From assembly GCA_007126415.1 (NCBI GenBank), contig SLBH01000255.1, positions 1 through 29,713 of the forward strand: a DNA stretch of 29,713 nucleotides, written 5' to 3'. The translations under genes were made by a program, and so were the position numbers. Source of the DNA: Spirochaetales bacterium (GTDB taxonomy: Bacteria > Spirochaetota > Spirochaetia > DSM-27196 > SLAA01). How positions within the stretch are numbered: the stretch's first letter is position 1; each line of letters opens with the position of its first letter. Below are positions 1 to 7,726 of the stretch, piece by piece. The notes beneath the pieces are model-generated. The model did not search any database, was not told the origin of the DNA, and saw nothing but the letters and a program-made list of their open reading frames with translations.

Positions 1-218
1 ATCTCGCGCAGTATATGACGCAGTCCGCCGTAATACACGCCGCGACGATCGATGAGGTGAAGCGTATTGGCATGATCGAGGTAATACAACTCGAACATGC
101 CGGCTTCCGAAGGAATCGAGGTGTTGACGCGGTGCTTCTCGAGGTGTAGAAAATCGGTCCAGCGGATAGTGTAGTAGACCGAGGTATCCTTGATACGGCG
201 AGTTACGCGTGCTTCCAT
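1..218 (-). CDS. Hypothetical protein, 5' part only (cut by window edge)
   Basis: Reading the minus strand from an ATG at 218-216 gives 72 uninterrupted codons that run off the left edge of the window, so only the N-terminus is visible. The translation begins MEARVTRRIKDTSVYYTIRW and continues with a segment rich in Tyr, Leu and His that includes an ELYYLD stretch and later YYGGLRHILRE. I do not recognise the family. The GMFELYYLD...YYGGLRHILRE layout faintly recalls a GIY-YIG or small nucleic-acid-binding fold, but this is too weak to name a function. The gene is divergent from the VOC gene at 295, leaving a 76 bp shared upstream region. No good Shine-Dalgarno precedes the ATG. Codon use resembles the rest of the window, which supports a real gene. 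Confidence 0.6.
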   Translation of the reverse strand, partial: MEARVTRRIKDTSVYYTIRWTDFLHLEKHRVNTSIPSEAGMFELYYLDHANTLHLIDRRGVYYGGLRHILRE

Positions 219-264
219 ATGCCCACGCAGTGTAGCATACGCGTAGTTTGCTAGACCACCGCGG

Positions 265-287
265 TATACTCAGGTATTCCCAGGAGA
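265..287 (+). promoter_or_regulatory. -10 box and Shine-Dalgarno for the VOC gene
   Basis: TATACT at 265-270 is a good -10 hexamer; no convincing -35 lies 16-18 bp upstream. AGGAGA at 282-287 is a strong ribosome binding site 7 nt before the ATG at 295 and fixes that start. Confidence 0.4.
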
Positions 288-294
288 GCGCAAC

Positions 295-1344
295 ATGAGA
301 GACCCCGCCCAGTTCATCAACTCCGGACTTCACCATGTCGGTATCGGCGTTCGCGATCTAGAGGCCACGAGCGCCTGGTATCGCGCGCGGCTTGGTTTCA
401 CAAAGATTGTTCACGATGTCACCGACGACAGCGCGCAGCTCGGGCAGCTTACGCGAGGCGAGGTGTGGCAGCAACGCCGGAGGCTGTTGTTCAACCCGTA
501 CGGAGGAGCCGGCGTTGAGCTCATTCAGTTCATCGGGCGTGAGCCGCGCGCGGCGGAGTTTGAGCCGGAGCTCGGCGACATCGGCATTAGCGCAATTAGG
601 GTGAAGGTAGCGGACGTGGAGCGCAGCTACGAGCGGTTTCGGCAACACGGGGAAACCGTGATATCGGCGATAGTCGAGGATTACGGCGGTTGGCGCAGCT
701 TTTTTGCTCGCGATAACGAGGGCCGCATGCTGCAGCTGGTTGAGGCCGAGGAGTGGTTTCGAAAGCCGTCGCGTAACGGTGTCGGGGGCGTGTGCGGCGC
801 CTTGATCTCATCCTCTTCCAACGACGACGGGCGTATCCTGTTCGAGGATCACTTGGAGTATACCGCTCCGGTTTACAACGAAGTAGGTGTGTTCGGAGAC
901 CTCTTGGAGCTTCCCGGCGGCAAGAAGCAGTTCCGGCGCGTACAGCTCAAGCAGAGCCTTCCCCGAGTTGGGCGCTTCGCGGAGTTCTTTGGAGCGGCTC
1001 GTTTCGAGCTTCTACAGGAAGAGGGCAGCGAACATCGACACACGCGCTCCGGCCTCGTATGGGGAGACCTCGGTTTTGTGTATATTGCGTTTGAGATGGC
1101 GCCGCTCGCGGCTGCAGCAGAGTTCTTCACCCGTCGTCACTACGACGTTCCGGCGATGCCGCAAGCGATCGCCGACCGCCGCTCGCCCGCGCGCTTCGGA
1201 GTACTGCGTGACGCCGATCGTTTGGCGCTGAAGCTCATACAGACCGACCGTCTGCCGATAATGCGCGGGCGGGTATCGTTGCCGCTGTCGGAGAACGGTC
1301 CGTGGCGTAGAACACCGCGACGAACGCTCCGTTGGCTGCTGTGA
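295..1344 (+). CDS. Tandem VOC-domain (glyoxalase/bleomycin-resistance/dioxygenase fold) protein
   Basis: This 349-residue soluble protein has a clear vicinal-oxygen-chelate domain at residues 11-152. It starts with a GLHHVGIGVRDLEA strand-helix, has GVELIQF in the middle and ends with MLQLVE. The usual metal-ligand positions are filled by His14, Glu75 and Glu150, so the first domain could bind a divalent metal. Residues about 212-320 repeat the fold pattern more loosely (FRRVQLKQ, FVYIAFEM, LALKLIQ) but lack the His and Glu ligands, so the second half is probably structural or substrate-binding. The substrate cannot be told from sequence: VOC proteins include lyases, isomerases, dioxygenases and binding proteins. 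The start is set by a strong Shine-Dalgarno 7 nt upstream. It is convergent with the next gene and apparently monocistronic. Confidence 0.8.
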   Translation: MRDPAQFINSGLHHVGIGVRDLEATSAWYRARLGFTKIVHDVTDDSAQLGQLTRGEVWQQRRRLLFNPYGGAGVELIQFIGREPRAAEFEPELGDIGISAIRVKVADVERSYERFRQHGETVISAIVEDYGGWRSFFARDNEGRMLQLVEAEEWFRKPSRNGVGGVCGALISSSSNDDGRILFEDHLEYTAPVYNEVGVFGDLLELPGGKKQFRRVQLKQSLPRVGRFAEFFGAARFELLQEEGSEHRHTRSGLVWGDLGFVYIAFEMAPLAAAAEFFTRRHYDVPAMPQAIADRRSPARFGVLRDADRLALKLIQTDRLPIMRGRVSLPLSENGPWRRTPRRTLRWLL

Positions 1345-1368
1345 GCGCCTGTGCGTTGCGAGTAACGG

Positions 1369-1680
1369 CTAGCGATCGCTCTCGTCGTGTTCTGCGGCAT
1401 CTGCGTCTTCATGCGATCGTTCTTGCTCGAACGTGGCGCCGGCGGTGATATCGGCATAGACCTGCATCACCAGCGACTCGTATTGCTCGGGCGCCTCGAG
1501 GTAGCCCCAGGCAGCCATCTGTGACTGAAACAGACTGCCGTACGCGCTGTCGTGATAGCTTTGAATGATGTGCGGCACGCGCTGCTCGGTGAGGTACGCG
1601 GACAACAGCTGCGCCTCCACCTCGTGTGCAATTTCAAGGATACGCTTGTACCTTCGGCTTTCCGGAGCGTCTTCCGTCAT
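1369..1680 (-). CDS. Small DUF2007-like protein
   Basis: The 103-residue protein begins MTEDAPESRRYKRILEIAHE. Its core (residues about 20-80) reads as an EAQLLSAYLTEQRVPHIIQSY segment followed by HDSAYGSLFQSQMAAWGYLE and APEQYES. This matches the general pattern of DUF2007-type proteins (EAxLLxxxLxxxxIPxxx...LxVPxxxxxxA). The molecular function of that family is not established. The last 20 residues are acidic and His-rich. An upstream in-frame start at 1869 exists, but it would overlap the rny start and add a stretch unlike the family, so the ATG at 1680 is preferred. No Shine-Dalgarno precedes it; a promoter-like pair ends 8 nt before the ATG. Confidence 0.7.
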   Translation of the reverse strand: MTEDAPESRRYKRILEIAHEVEAQLLSAYLTEQRVPHIIQSYHDSAYGSLFQSQMAAWGYLEAPEQYESLVMQVYADITAGATFEQERSHEDADAAEHDESDR

Positions 1681-1688
1681 CGCGATGT

Positions 1689-1718
1689 AGTGTAGCGGAA
1701 GCTGCCGCCGAGCGGCAA
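1689..1718 (-). promoter_or_regulatory. Candidate sigma70 promoter for the DUF2007-like gene
   Basis: On the minus strand, TTGCCG (1718-1713) is followed after 18 bp by TACACT (1694-1689). Only 8 nt separate the -10 from the ATG, so transcription would start within a base or two of the start codon. Each hexamer matches consensus at 4 of 6 positions. Confidence 0.3.
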
Positions 1719-1800
1719 GTCGCTTTTGTCGGCTTTTGTTGGGTCTATAATCTAAATGTTCAAGTATTCCTATTCCGTGCGCACGATTCTTGACCCGTTC

Positions 1801-1829
1801 TTGACAAAATTGGGGCCCTCGACTAAGGT
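1801..1829 (+). promoter_or_regulatory. Candidate sigma70 promoter for rny-ymdB-tlyA
   Basis: A perfect TTGACA at 1801-1806 is followed after 17 bp by TAAGGT at 1824-1829, a weak -10. A second possible -10, TATAAT at 1746-1751, lies further upstream without a good -35. The Shine-Dalgarno GGAGG (1853-1857) sits 6 nt before the rny ATG. Confidence 0.45.
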
Positions 1830-1863
1830 TTAAGGCTAACATTAAGTAGAGTGGAGGAAGCCG

Positions 1864-3393
1864 ATGCAACTGGCGTTGTGGCTGGGCCTTCCTCTCGCCG
1901 GCTTAATTCTAGGTTGGACCATCAGATGGCTATATGCCAGATTTCAACTGTCGTCTTCCGAACAGAAGGCGGAACGAGTACGCAGAGACGCGATAAAAGA
2001 AGCTGAAGCCCAGAAGAAGGAGATCATTCTTGAGGCCAAGGATGAGTTGCTACAGGAGCGCAACGCTCAGGAAAACGAGCTCAAGGACCGCCGCCTTGAG
2101 CTTCAGCGCTTTGAAAAACGTCTGCTCCAGAAAGAGGAAAGCCTAGATAAGAAGATTGCTTACGTTGAAAAACAGCAGCAAGGTTTCTTAGACCGCGAGA
2201 GGAAAATTGCGCAGCAGGAGGAAGAACTAAGCAAGCAGGAGGAAACCCTGCAACAGGAGCTGGAGCGAGTGTCGGGCATGACGGCCGACGAAGCCAAGCG
2301 CGTTTTGATGTCTTCAATTGAGGACGACGCGCGGCACGACGCTCAGGCCACAATCAACAAGATAGAACAAGAGGCGAACGCTACCGCAGAGAAACAGGCA
2401 CGCGAGATTCTCGTGGGCACCATACAACGCATCGCGAGCGAAGTGAATGCCGAGGTGACGGTGACCTCGGTGAGCTTGCCGAACGACGAGATGAAAGGCC
2501 GCATCATCGGGCGCGAAGGGCGGAACATTCGCACGCTCGAGACCCTAACCGGCGTCGACATTATCATAGACGACACACCGGAAGCCGTGGTGGTATCGTG
2601 TTTTGACCCGGTACGCAAAGAGATAGCACGTCGGTCGCTCGAGCGGCTCGTCTCCGACGGGCGCATTCACCCGACGCGCATCGAAGAAGTGGTTCAAAAG
2701 ACCACTCAGGAGATCAGCCAGGTCATCTACGACGAAGGTGAGAAAGCGCTGTTTGATCTCGGCATCCACCACGTGAAGCCCGACGGAATCCGCGCTATCG
2801 GGCGGCTGTATTTCCGCGCGAGCTACGGGCAAAACGTCCTTGCACATAGCAAGGAGGTTGCGGTGTTCTCGGCGATGCTGGCGGCCGAGGTGGGGGCCGA
2901 TCGTGATATCGCTAAACGCGGTGGCCTGCTGCACGACATTGGCAAAGGCATTGAGAGCAACGGCGACTCGAATCACGTTGAGCTTGCGGTTGAACTCGCG
3001 AAGCGTCTCGATGAGGATGAGCGCGTGATCAACAGCATTGCAGCGCACCACGGGGATGTGCCGCACACCTGTGTAGAGTCGGTGTTGGTACAAATCGCGG
3101 ACGCGCTGTCGGCCTCAAGGCCCGGGGCACGGCGCGAGACGCTCGATAACTACATTAAGCGTCTTGAGAATCTCGAGCGCATCGCTGAAGACTTCAGCGG
3201 TGTCGAGAATGCCTACGCGATTCAGGCCGGGCGCGAGTTACGCATCATGGTAGACCATGAGAAGGTCAGCGATAACGAGGCGAAGGAGATTGCAAAGTCA
3301 ATCGCCAAGAGGATCGAGGCGGAGCTGCGTTATCCCGGTCGCATCAAGGTTACGATGATTCGCGAGACGAGAATCGTCGAGTACGCGCGTTAG
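1864..3393 (+). CDS. rny: Ribonuclease Y
   Basis: RNase Y is a membrane-tethered endoribonuclease that starts mRNA decay and processing. All expected parts are visible in 509 residues: an N-terminal membrane segment (about 2-24), a long charged coiled coil (about 30-180), a KH RNA-binding domain with GRIIGREGRN at 212-221, and an HD phosphohydrolase domain with His328, the HD pair His357-Asp358 and further conserved His/Asp residues (His395-His396, Asp413). Length is close to the usual 510-520. The start is fixed by GGAGG 6 nt upstream and by the membrane segment beginning at once. The ymdB-type gene follows after 7 bp, the same neighbour order as in Bacillus, suggesting co-transcription. Identification is secure. 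Confidence 0.97.
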   Translation: MQLALWLGLPLAGLILGWTIRWLYARFQLSSSEQKAERVRRDAIKEAEAQKKEIILEAKDELLQERNAQENELKDRRLELQRFEKRLLQKEESLDKKIAYVEKQQQGFLDRERKIAQQEEELSKQEETLQQELERVSGMTADEAKRVLMSSIEDDARHDAQATINKIEQEANATAEKQAREILVGTIQRIASEVNAEVTVTSVSLPNDEMKGRIIGREGRNIRTLETLTGVDIIIDDTPEAVVVSCFDPVRKEIARRSLERLVSDGRIHPTRIEEVVQKTTQEISQVIYDEGEKALFDLGIHHVKPDGIRAIGRLYFRASYGQNVLAHSKEVAVFSAMLAAEVGADRDIAKRGGLLHDIGKGIESNGDSNHVELAVELAKRLDEDERVINSIAAHHGDVPHTCVESVLVQIADALSASRPGARRETLDNYIKRLENLERIAEDFSGVENAYAIQAGRELRIMVDHEKVSDNEAKEIAKSIAKRIEAELRYPGRIKVTMIRETRIVEYAR

Positions 3394-3400
3394 GGGCTGC

Positions 3401-4195
3401 ATGGGAAAGACAACCACAATTCTGGCGCTTGGAGACGTGATCGGCCAGTCGGGTTTTCGGGCGGTGGTCACGAGTCTTGCCGGCATTCGTAAGCGACACG
3501 GTGCGGATGCCGTTGTGCTCAACGTCGAGAACAGCGCCGAAGGATTCGGCGTTACCGAGGAGCTTGCCGGAAAGCTCCTCGACGCCGGAGCCGATGTGCT
3601 CACCACCGGGAATCACGTCTGGCAGAAGAAAGAGGTCCGCGACTACCTCGACCGCCAAGACTACATTCTCCGCCCCGCAAACTACCCCGGCGGTGCCCCT
3701 GGGCACGGTAGCTGCGTGTTTGAACACCGCGGTCTCGTGCTCGGGGTGGTGAACCTGCAGGGACGACGACGGATGCCGCAGACCGACTGCCCGTTCAGAC
3801 TCGGGCGCGAGATCGCTCGCAAGATGCGCTCGCGTACGCGCTGCATATTGGTGGACTTTCACGCCGAGGCGACCGACGAAAAAGAGGCGCTCGGCTTGTA
3901 TTTAGACGGCGAGGTTTCGGCGGTTGTGGGAACGCACACCCACATTCAAACCGCGGACGAGCGCATCCTTCCGAACGGAACAGCGTATATCACCGATATC
4001 GGCGCGAGCGGCCCAGTGGAAAGCGTGATCGGGTTTCAGCCCGATATCAGCATACAGCGCTCGCTCACGCAACTGCCGCTGCGCAACGAAGTCTCCGACA
4101 ACCGTGCCGCGATACACGGAGTGAAGATCGAGATCGATACCGAGAGCGGACGGGCTACCTCGATAACGCGCATCCGCGAGGAATCGTTGGTATAA
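3401..4195 (+). CDS. ymdB: YmdB-type metallophosphoesterase (2',3'-cyclic nucleotide phosphodiesterase family)
   Basis: This 264-residue protein belongs to the calcineurin-like family typified by Bacillus YmdB, a phosphodiesterase active on cyclic nucleotides that influences RNase Y-linked RNA turnover. Metal-site residues are in the expected places: Asp12 (ALGDVIG), Glu43-Asn44 (VENSAEG), Asn71-His72 (TGNHVW), His154 (VDFHAEATDEK), and His179 and His181 (GTHTHIQTAD). These are offset by 4 from the numbering I recall for Bacillus YmdB. The length is typical. It lies 7 bp behind rny, and this pairing supports a joint role in RNA metabolism, which is an inference. Its start ATG has only a short G-rich stretch (AGGGG) in front. 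Confidence 0.93.
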   Translation: MGKTTTILALGDVIGQSGFRAVVTSLAGIRKRHGADAVVLNVENSAEGFGVTEELAGKLLDAGADVLTTGNHVWQKKEVRDYLDRQDYILRPANYPGGAPGHGSCVFEHRGLVLGVVNLQGRRRMPQTDCPFRLGREIARKMRSRTRCILVDFHAEATDEKEALGLYLDGEVSAVVGTHTHIQTADERILPNGTAYITDIGASGPVESVIGFQPDISIQRSLTQLPLRNEVSDNRAAIHGVKIEIDTESGRATSITRIREESLV

Positions 4196-4229
4196 CGCCG
4201 TGCCGCTCGCGCGCCTGTGAGGTGCCGGC

Positions 4230-5075
4230 ATGAAGCGCAAACCTTTACTGCAGCTACTACAGAACCGCTACCCTGATTACTCCAAGGATCGATTGCTCGC
4301 CGCGGTTCTCTGCGGTGAGGTGCGCGCAAACGCCGAGACAATTAGAGATCCGAAGCGAGTTCTGCCCGCCGACCTCGAGCTTGAGCTCGATCTTGCGCCA
4401 CGATACGCCTCGCGGGGCGGCGATAAGCTCGAGCACGCGATACGCGCGCTCGCGTTCGAGATTGACGGGCGTGTCTTTCTGGATGCCGGAAGCTCAACAG
4501 GAGGTTTCACCGACTGTCTTCTGCAGCATGGAGCACGCCTTGTGCACGCGGTCGACGTCGGCTACAACCAGCTCGAGTACCGGCTGCGCCGAGACGAGCG
4601 CGTCGTGGTACACGAGCGCACCAACATCTCCTCGGTTACACGACTGGAGCCGCCGCCCGACCGTGCGGTGGCCGACCTCTCGTTTCGCTCGCTTCTCGGG
4701 ATTACCGGCCACATTCTCGATCTTACGCAGGAACGGATCGCGCTGGTGTTGTGCAAGCCGCAGTTCGAGTGGAAGGGCGTCTCGCCGCGCGACGGCGAGT
4801 TCGATGGAGTTGTGCGAAACGCAGAGCAGATCGTAGCGGTTGTGGAACGTACGGTGTCGGCGCTTGAGCGTGAGGGGGTGATGGTTCCGGCCGCCGCGCC
4901 TTCGGTGGTTAGCGGGCGTGCCGGCAATCGCGAGGTGTTCTTGCTTGTAGCGCGTGCGGAGGCTCCGGCGATGAAGCGCCTTGCGGCATTCGAGTACCGA
5001 GAACGGCGAGATGGCGCGATTGCGGCGGTGCGGGAGTTGTTACGCGAACCGGGAAGTAGCCGGTCCGTTGTTTAA
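4230..5075 (+). CDS. tlyA: TlyA family rRNA (cytidine-2'-O)-methyltransferase / hemolysin-A homologue
   Basis: The 281-residue protein has an N-terminal S4 RNA-binding domain (about 1-60) and an FtsJ/RrmJ-like SAM-dependent methyltransferase domain. The SAM loop is DAGSSTGGFTD at 85-95. Lys66 (RGGDKL), Asp149 (ADLSF) and Lys176 (CKPQFE) fit the conserved catalytic positions of 2'-O-methyltransferases. In mycobacteria TlyA methylates 16S and 23S rRNA; the older hemolysin name comes from Brachyspira. Site specificity here cannot be read from sequence. The gene is third in the rny-ymdB-tlyA series (34 bp gap). Its stop codon overlaps that of the opposing gene by 4 bp, leaving no room for a separate terminator. 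Confidence 0.93.
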   Translation: MKRKPLLQLLQNRYPDYSKDRLLAAVLCGEVRANAETIRDPKRVLPADLELELDLAPRYASRGGDKLEHAIRALAFEIDGRVFLDAGSSTGGFTDCLLQHGARLVHAVDVGYNQLEYRLRRDERVVVHERTNISSVTRLEPPPDRAVADLSFRSLLGITGHILDLTQERIALVLCKPQFEWKGVSPRDGEFDGVVRNAEQIVAVVERTVSALEREGVMVPAAAPSVVSGRAGNREVFLLVARAEAPAMKRLAAFEYRERRDGAIAAVRELLREPGSSRSVV

Positions 5076-5908
5076 CCGAACGACTCGCGCTGCAACGGCT
5101 CACCGACATAGACCCCGGCCGCCCCGAGATAACGGATACGTTCACCCTCGATCAGGATCTGCACCCGCTCTACCGTCGGGAACTCGGTGGTGGAGTACAC
5201 TACCTGCTTCAACTGAGCGACGAGGCCCTCCACGCCCATGGTGTTGAACTGAAAAGACTCGCTGAAGTTGAGGTAGGCGGTGCCGTCGCGCACCCAGGCC
5301 GATATCAGTTCGGCCTCGTCCGGGATAAGGTTGAGGTAACCGGAGTTCAGTTCCTCGAGGGTAGGGCCACGCATGAGCTCGCGCAGGGTTGCGGTCATCG
5401 GGCTATCGGTGAAGCGCACGCGCCGTTCCACTCGTTCGGGATAGATCTGACCTTCGTCGGTCACACGAATGAAGTAAATGCCGTAGCGGCGTTCGCGTTC
5501 GGCCTGTTCCGGCTCCGGTTCCGGGTCGGGCTCGGGTTCGGGCTCGGGTTCCGGGTCGGGCTCGGGTTCCGGGTCGGGTTCCTCGGCCTGGTCTCGCTCG
5601 GTGGTCGACGGATAATCAGGATCGGATCCATCGGGACTGCCGGGCTCGGGTATGGTGTCGAGCTCGGGAGCCTCGTCCTCGGGATCCTCCTCGAGATCGT
5701 CGGCCGGCGGTTCGTCCTCCGGAGTGTCGTCGGGCCCGGACGGATCGCCTGAGACGCGCTCGGTGATGACATCGCTTAGACCGGTGCGTTCAACAACGTC
5801 GCGAATATCGGCGCGATGATAAAGGTACAGCACTACCACAAACAGGATGAATACCATCCAAAACAATACGCCGAAATGAGTTTTCCGTTGTTTCCGTTTG
5901 CGCGCCAT
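5072..5908 (-). CDS. Membrane-anchored GerMN-domain protein with acidic Pro-Glu linker
   Basis: The 278-residue protein begins MARKRKQRKTHFG, followed by one membrane segment (about 12-30), so the N-terminus is cytoplasmic and the rest is extracytoplasmic. Residues about 55-137 form a very acidic, Pro/Glu/Asp-rich linker ending in PDPEPEP-type repeats. Residues about 140-270 match the GerMN fold (YFIRVTDEGQIYPERVERRV, RELMRGPT, LIPDEAELISAWVRDGTAYLNFS, VERVQILIEGE). GerMN domains occur in spore germination protein GerM and in many envelope lipoproteins of non-sporulating bacteria; their biochemical role is unclear. A longer reading from 6019 would run into ptsI and add unlike sequence, so the ATG at 5908 with its positive-inside N-terminus is preferred. 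It is divergent from ptsI and convergent with tlyA. Confidence 0.82.
   Translation of the reverse strand: MARKRKQRKTHFGVLFWMVFILFVVVLYLYHRADIRDVVERTGLSDVITERVSGDPSGPDDTPEDEPPADDLEEDPEDEAPELDTIPEPGSPDGSDPDYPSTTERDQAEEPDPEPEPDPEPEPEPEPDPEPEPEQAERERRYGIYFIRVTDEGQIYPERVERRVRFTDSPMTATLRELMRGPTLEELNSGYLNLIPDEAELISAWVRDGTAYLNFSESFQFNTMGVEGLVAQLKQVVYSTTEFPTVERVQILIEGERIRYLGAAGVYVGEPLQRESFG
5509..5582 (+). repeat. Low-complexity hexamer repeats encoding the Pro-Glu/Pro-Asp linker
   Basis: The region is built from degenerate hexamers of CGGGTT/CGGGCT type. An 18-bp unit, CTCGGGTTCCGGGTCGGG, is perfectly duplicated at 5543-5560 and 5561-5578. Unit lengths are multiples of three, so copy changes would alter linker length without a frameshift. 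Confidence 0.85.
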
Positions 5909-5942
5909 CTCATCTAGAAGTATCGGCACGGGCGCATCAAGT

Positions 5943-5972
5943 TTGACAGCGTTCCAAGAAAAGACGTATAGT
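5943..5972 (+). promoter_or_regulatory. Strong sigma70-like promoter directly upstream of ptsI
   Basis: A consensus TTGACA (5943-5948) and a near-consensus TATAGT (5967-5972) are separated by 18 bp. The -10 ends 9 nt before the ptsI ATG (5982), so the predicted transcript would have essentially no leader. Confidence 0.6.
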
Positions 5973-5981
5973 TTCGAGACA

Positions 5982-7721
5982 ATGAACGAGATAAACGGCA
6001 TATCGGCATCTCCCGGCATCGCGATCGGACAAGCCTTTCTCTATCTCGACGACACTCCTACCATCCCTCGCTACAAGATCGAGGAATCGCAGATTCCGAA
6101 CGAGTTCGAACGCTTCACAATTGCCGTTGAGAAGGCGCTCTCCGAGCTGCGCGGGCTGCAAGAAGATGAAAACGGCGGGGAGGCTAATCAGCGCGAGCTT
6201 CTCGACTCGCACGTCTTGATGCTGAGTGACCCGGAACTCTCCTCGGGCATGGAGGGGCGGCTGCGAAAGAACCGGCTCAACGTTGAGTGGGTGCTGTATC
6301 GTTTCATACAAGAACAGACCGAGAAACTGCAGCGCGCCGAAGATCAGTACTTACGAGAGCGCACCGCCGACATCCACGACGTCGCTAAGCGGGTGCTCAA
6401 TCATCTGATGTTTCGCGAACGCATCTCGCTCGCGGACTTGACGCAAGAAGTAGTGCTTGTGGCGCACGAGTTGATGCCGTCGGACGCAATCGCGATGAAC
6501 AAACGCATGGTGAAAGGCATTGCGCTCGACGCCGGCGGCAAGACCTCGCACACCGCAATTCTTGCGCGCGCGTTCGAGATTCCGGCGGTGCTCGGGCTTT
6601 CGCGTATCTCGAAGCTGGTTAGTACCGGTGACGAGATCGTCATAGACGGAAACCGCGGCCGCGTGATTACTCATCCCGACGACAAAGCCAAGAAGCGCTA
6701 CCTGAGGGTCCAACGCGAGTGGCGGCAGCGCGAAGTGGAGTTAATGGGGCTCAACGAGTTGCCGGCCGAAACGCAGGACGGCAAGCTGCTCGCTCTCAAA
6801 GCCAATATCGAGGTCCCCGAAGAGGTGGATGCGTTGGCTTCCCACGGCGCCGACGGTGTGGGGCTGTACCGCTCCGAGTTTCTCTTTCTGCGCGGACGTG
6901 GGTTGCCGTCCGAAAAAGAGCAGTATCAGGCATACTCGCAGGTCTTAACCTCCCTTGGAGACAAACCGGTGACCATTAGGACGCTGGACCTCGGCGGTGA
7001 CAAGATAGCCCCGGTCCTCGGAGGGTTTAGCGAGCAAAACCCAATCCTCGGTTGGCGCGCAATCCGGTTCTGCCTCTCTCGCGTAGACCTCTTCAAGATA
7101 CAGTTGCGCGCGCTGCTGCGCGCCTCGATGCACGGCGACCTGCGTATCATGTTTCCGATGATCTCCGGTATCGAGGAGCTCAATCAGGCATACGAGATCC
7201 TCGAGGAAGTAAAAGAAGAGCTTCGGTCCGACGGGGTGGAGTTTCGTGACCCAATTCCGGTCGGCGTTATGATTGAGGTTCCCTCGGCGGCGATGACCGC
7301 CGATATTCTCGCGCACAAAGTTGATTTCTTCTCGATCGGCACCAACGACCTCATTCAGTACACCATCGCGGTAGACCGGGGAAACGAGAAGATTGCGTAC
7401 CTCTACGAACCGTTCCACCCGGGAGTACTGCGGCTTCTCAAGAGCGTTGTCGATAGCGCTCACGAGGTTGGAATCCCGGTCGGCATGTGCGGCGAGATGG
7501 CCGGTGATCCGCTTGCAACCGTGATTCTACTGGGACTGGGGCTCGATGAGTTTAGCATGAGCTCGGTCGGCATCCCCGAGGTAAAGCGCATTATCCGTTC
7601 GGTGACGATCTCGGAAGCCGAGGAGCTGTTCGGCACGGTAATGGAGATGAGGTCGTATCAAGAAGTAGACACCTTCGTAGCCGATGTCATGCAGAAACGA
7701 TTTGATGTGAAGGTGTACTAA
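5982..7721 (+). CDS. ptsI: Phosphoenolpyruvate-protein phosphotransferase (PTS enzyme I)
   Basis: Enzyme I takes phosphate from phosphoenolpyruvate onto a His and passes it to HPr, driving or signalling sugar uptake. The 579-residue reading has the full set: N-terminal MNEINGISASPGIAIG, the phospho-His site GGKTSHTAI with His190, the PEP-binding TIM-barrel with a GVGLYRSEFLF motif, and Cys503 in VGMCGEMAGDP. Both residues lie within one position of the E. coli numbers (His189, Cys502). No GAF domain is present, so this is not PtsP. The open frame continues 28 codons upstream to 5898, but homologues begin at the MNEINGISASPG segment and the promoter lies inside that extension. No HPr or sugar permease gene is nearby. 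der follows after 5 bp. Confidence 0.96.
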   Translation: MNEINGISASPGIAIGQAFLYLDDTPTIPRYKIEESQIPNEFERFTIAVEKALSELRGLQEDENGGEANQRELLDSHVLMLSDPELSSGMEGRLRKNRLNVEWVLYRFIQEQTEKLQRAEDQYLRERTADIHDVAKRVLNHLMFRERISLADLTQEVVLVAHELMPSDAIAMNKRMVKGIALDAGGKTSHTAILARAFEIPAVLGLSRISKLVSTGDEIVIDGNRGRVITHPDDKAKKRYLRVQREWRQREVELMGLNELPAETQDGKLLALKANIEVPEEVDALASHGADGVGLYRSEFLFLRGRGLPSEKEQYQAYSQVLTSLGDKPVTIRTLDLGGDKIAPVLGGFSEQNPILGWRAIRFCLSRVDLFKIQLRALLRASMHGDLRIMFPMISGIEELNQAYEILEEVKEELRSDGVEFRDPIPVGVMIEVPSAAMTADILAHKVDFFSIGTNDLIQYTIAVDRGNEKIAYLYEPFHPGVLRLLKSVVDSAHEVGIPVGMCGEMAGDPLATVILLGLGLDEFSMSSVGIPEVKRIIRSVTISEAEELFGTVMEMRSYQEVDTFVADVMQKRFDVKVY

Positions 7722-7726
7722 CCGAA

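Noticed and set aside
1370..1379. AGCGATCGCT palindrome at the end of the DUF2007-like gene as a regulatory site
   Set aside because: It is part of the terminal coding/stop sequence; isolated GCGATCGC copies occur elsewhere (for example near 1165) without a pattern.
1681..1869. N-terminal extension of the DUF2007-like gene to 1869
   Set aside because: It would overlap the rny start and ribosome binding site and adds sequence absent from the family.
5898..5981. N-terminal extension of ptsI by 28 residues
   Set aside because: Enzyme I proteins begin at the (M)xxxGISASPG segment, and the best promoter lies inside the extension.
5909..6019. N-terminal extension of the GerMN gene to 6019
   Set aside because: It would run into the ptsI coding region; the positive-inside MARKRKQRK start just before the membrane segment is typical.
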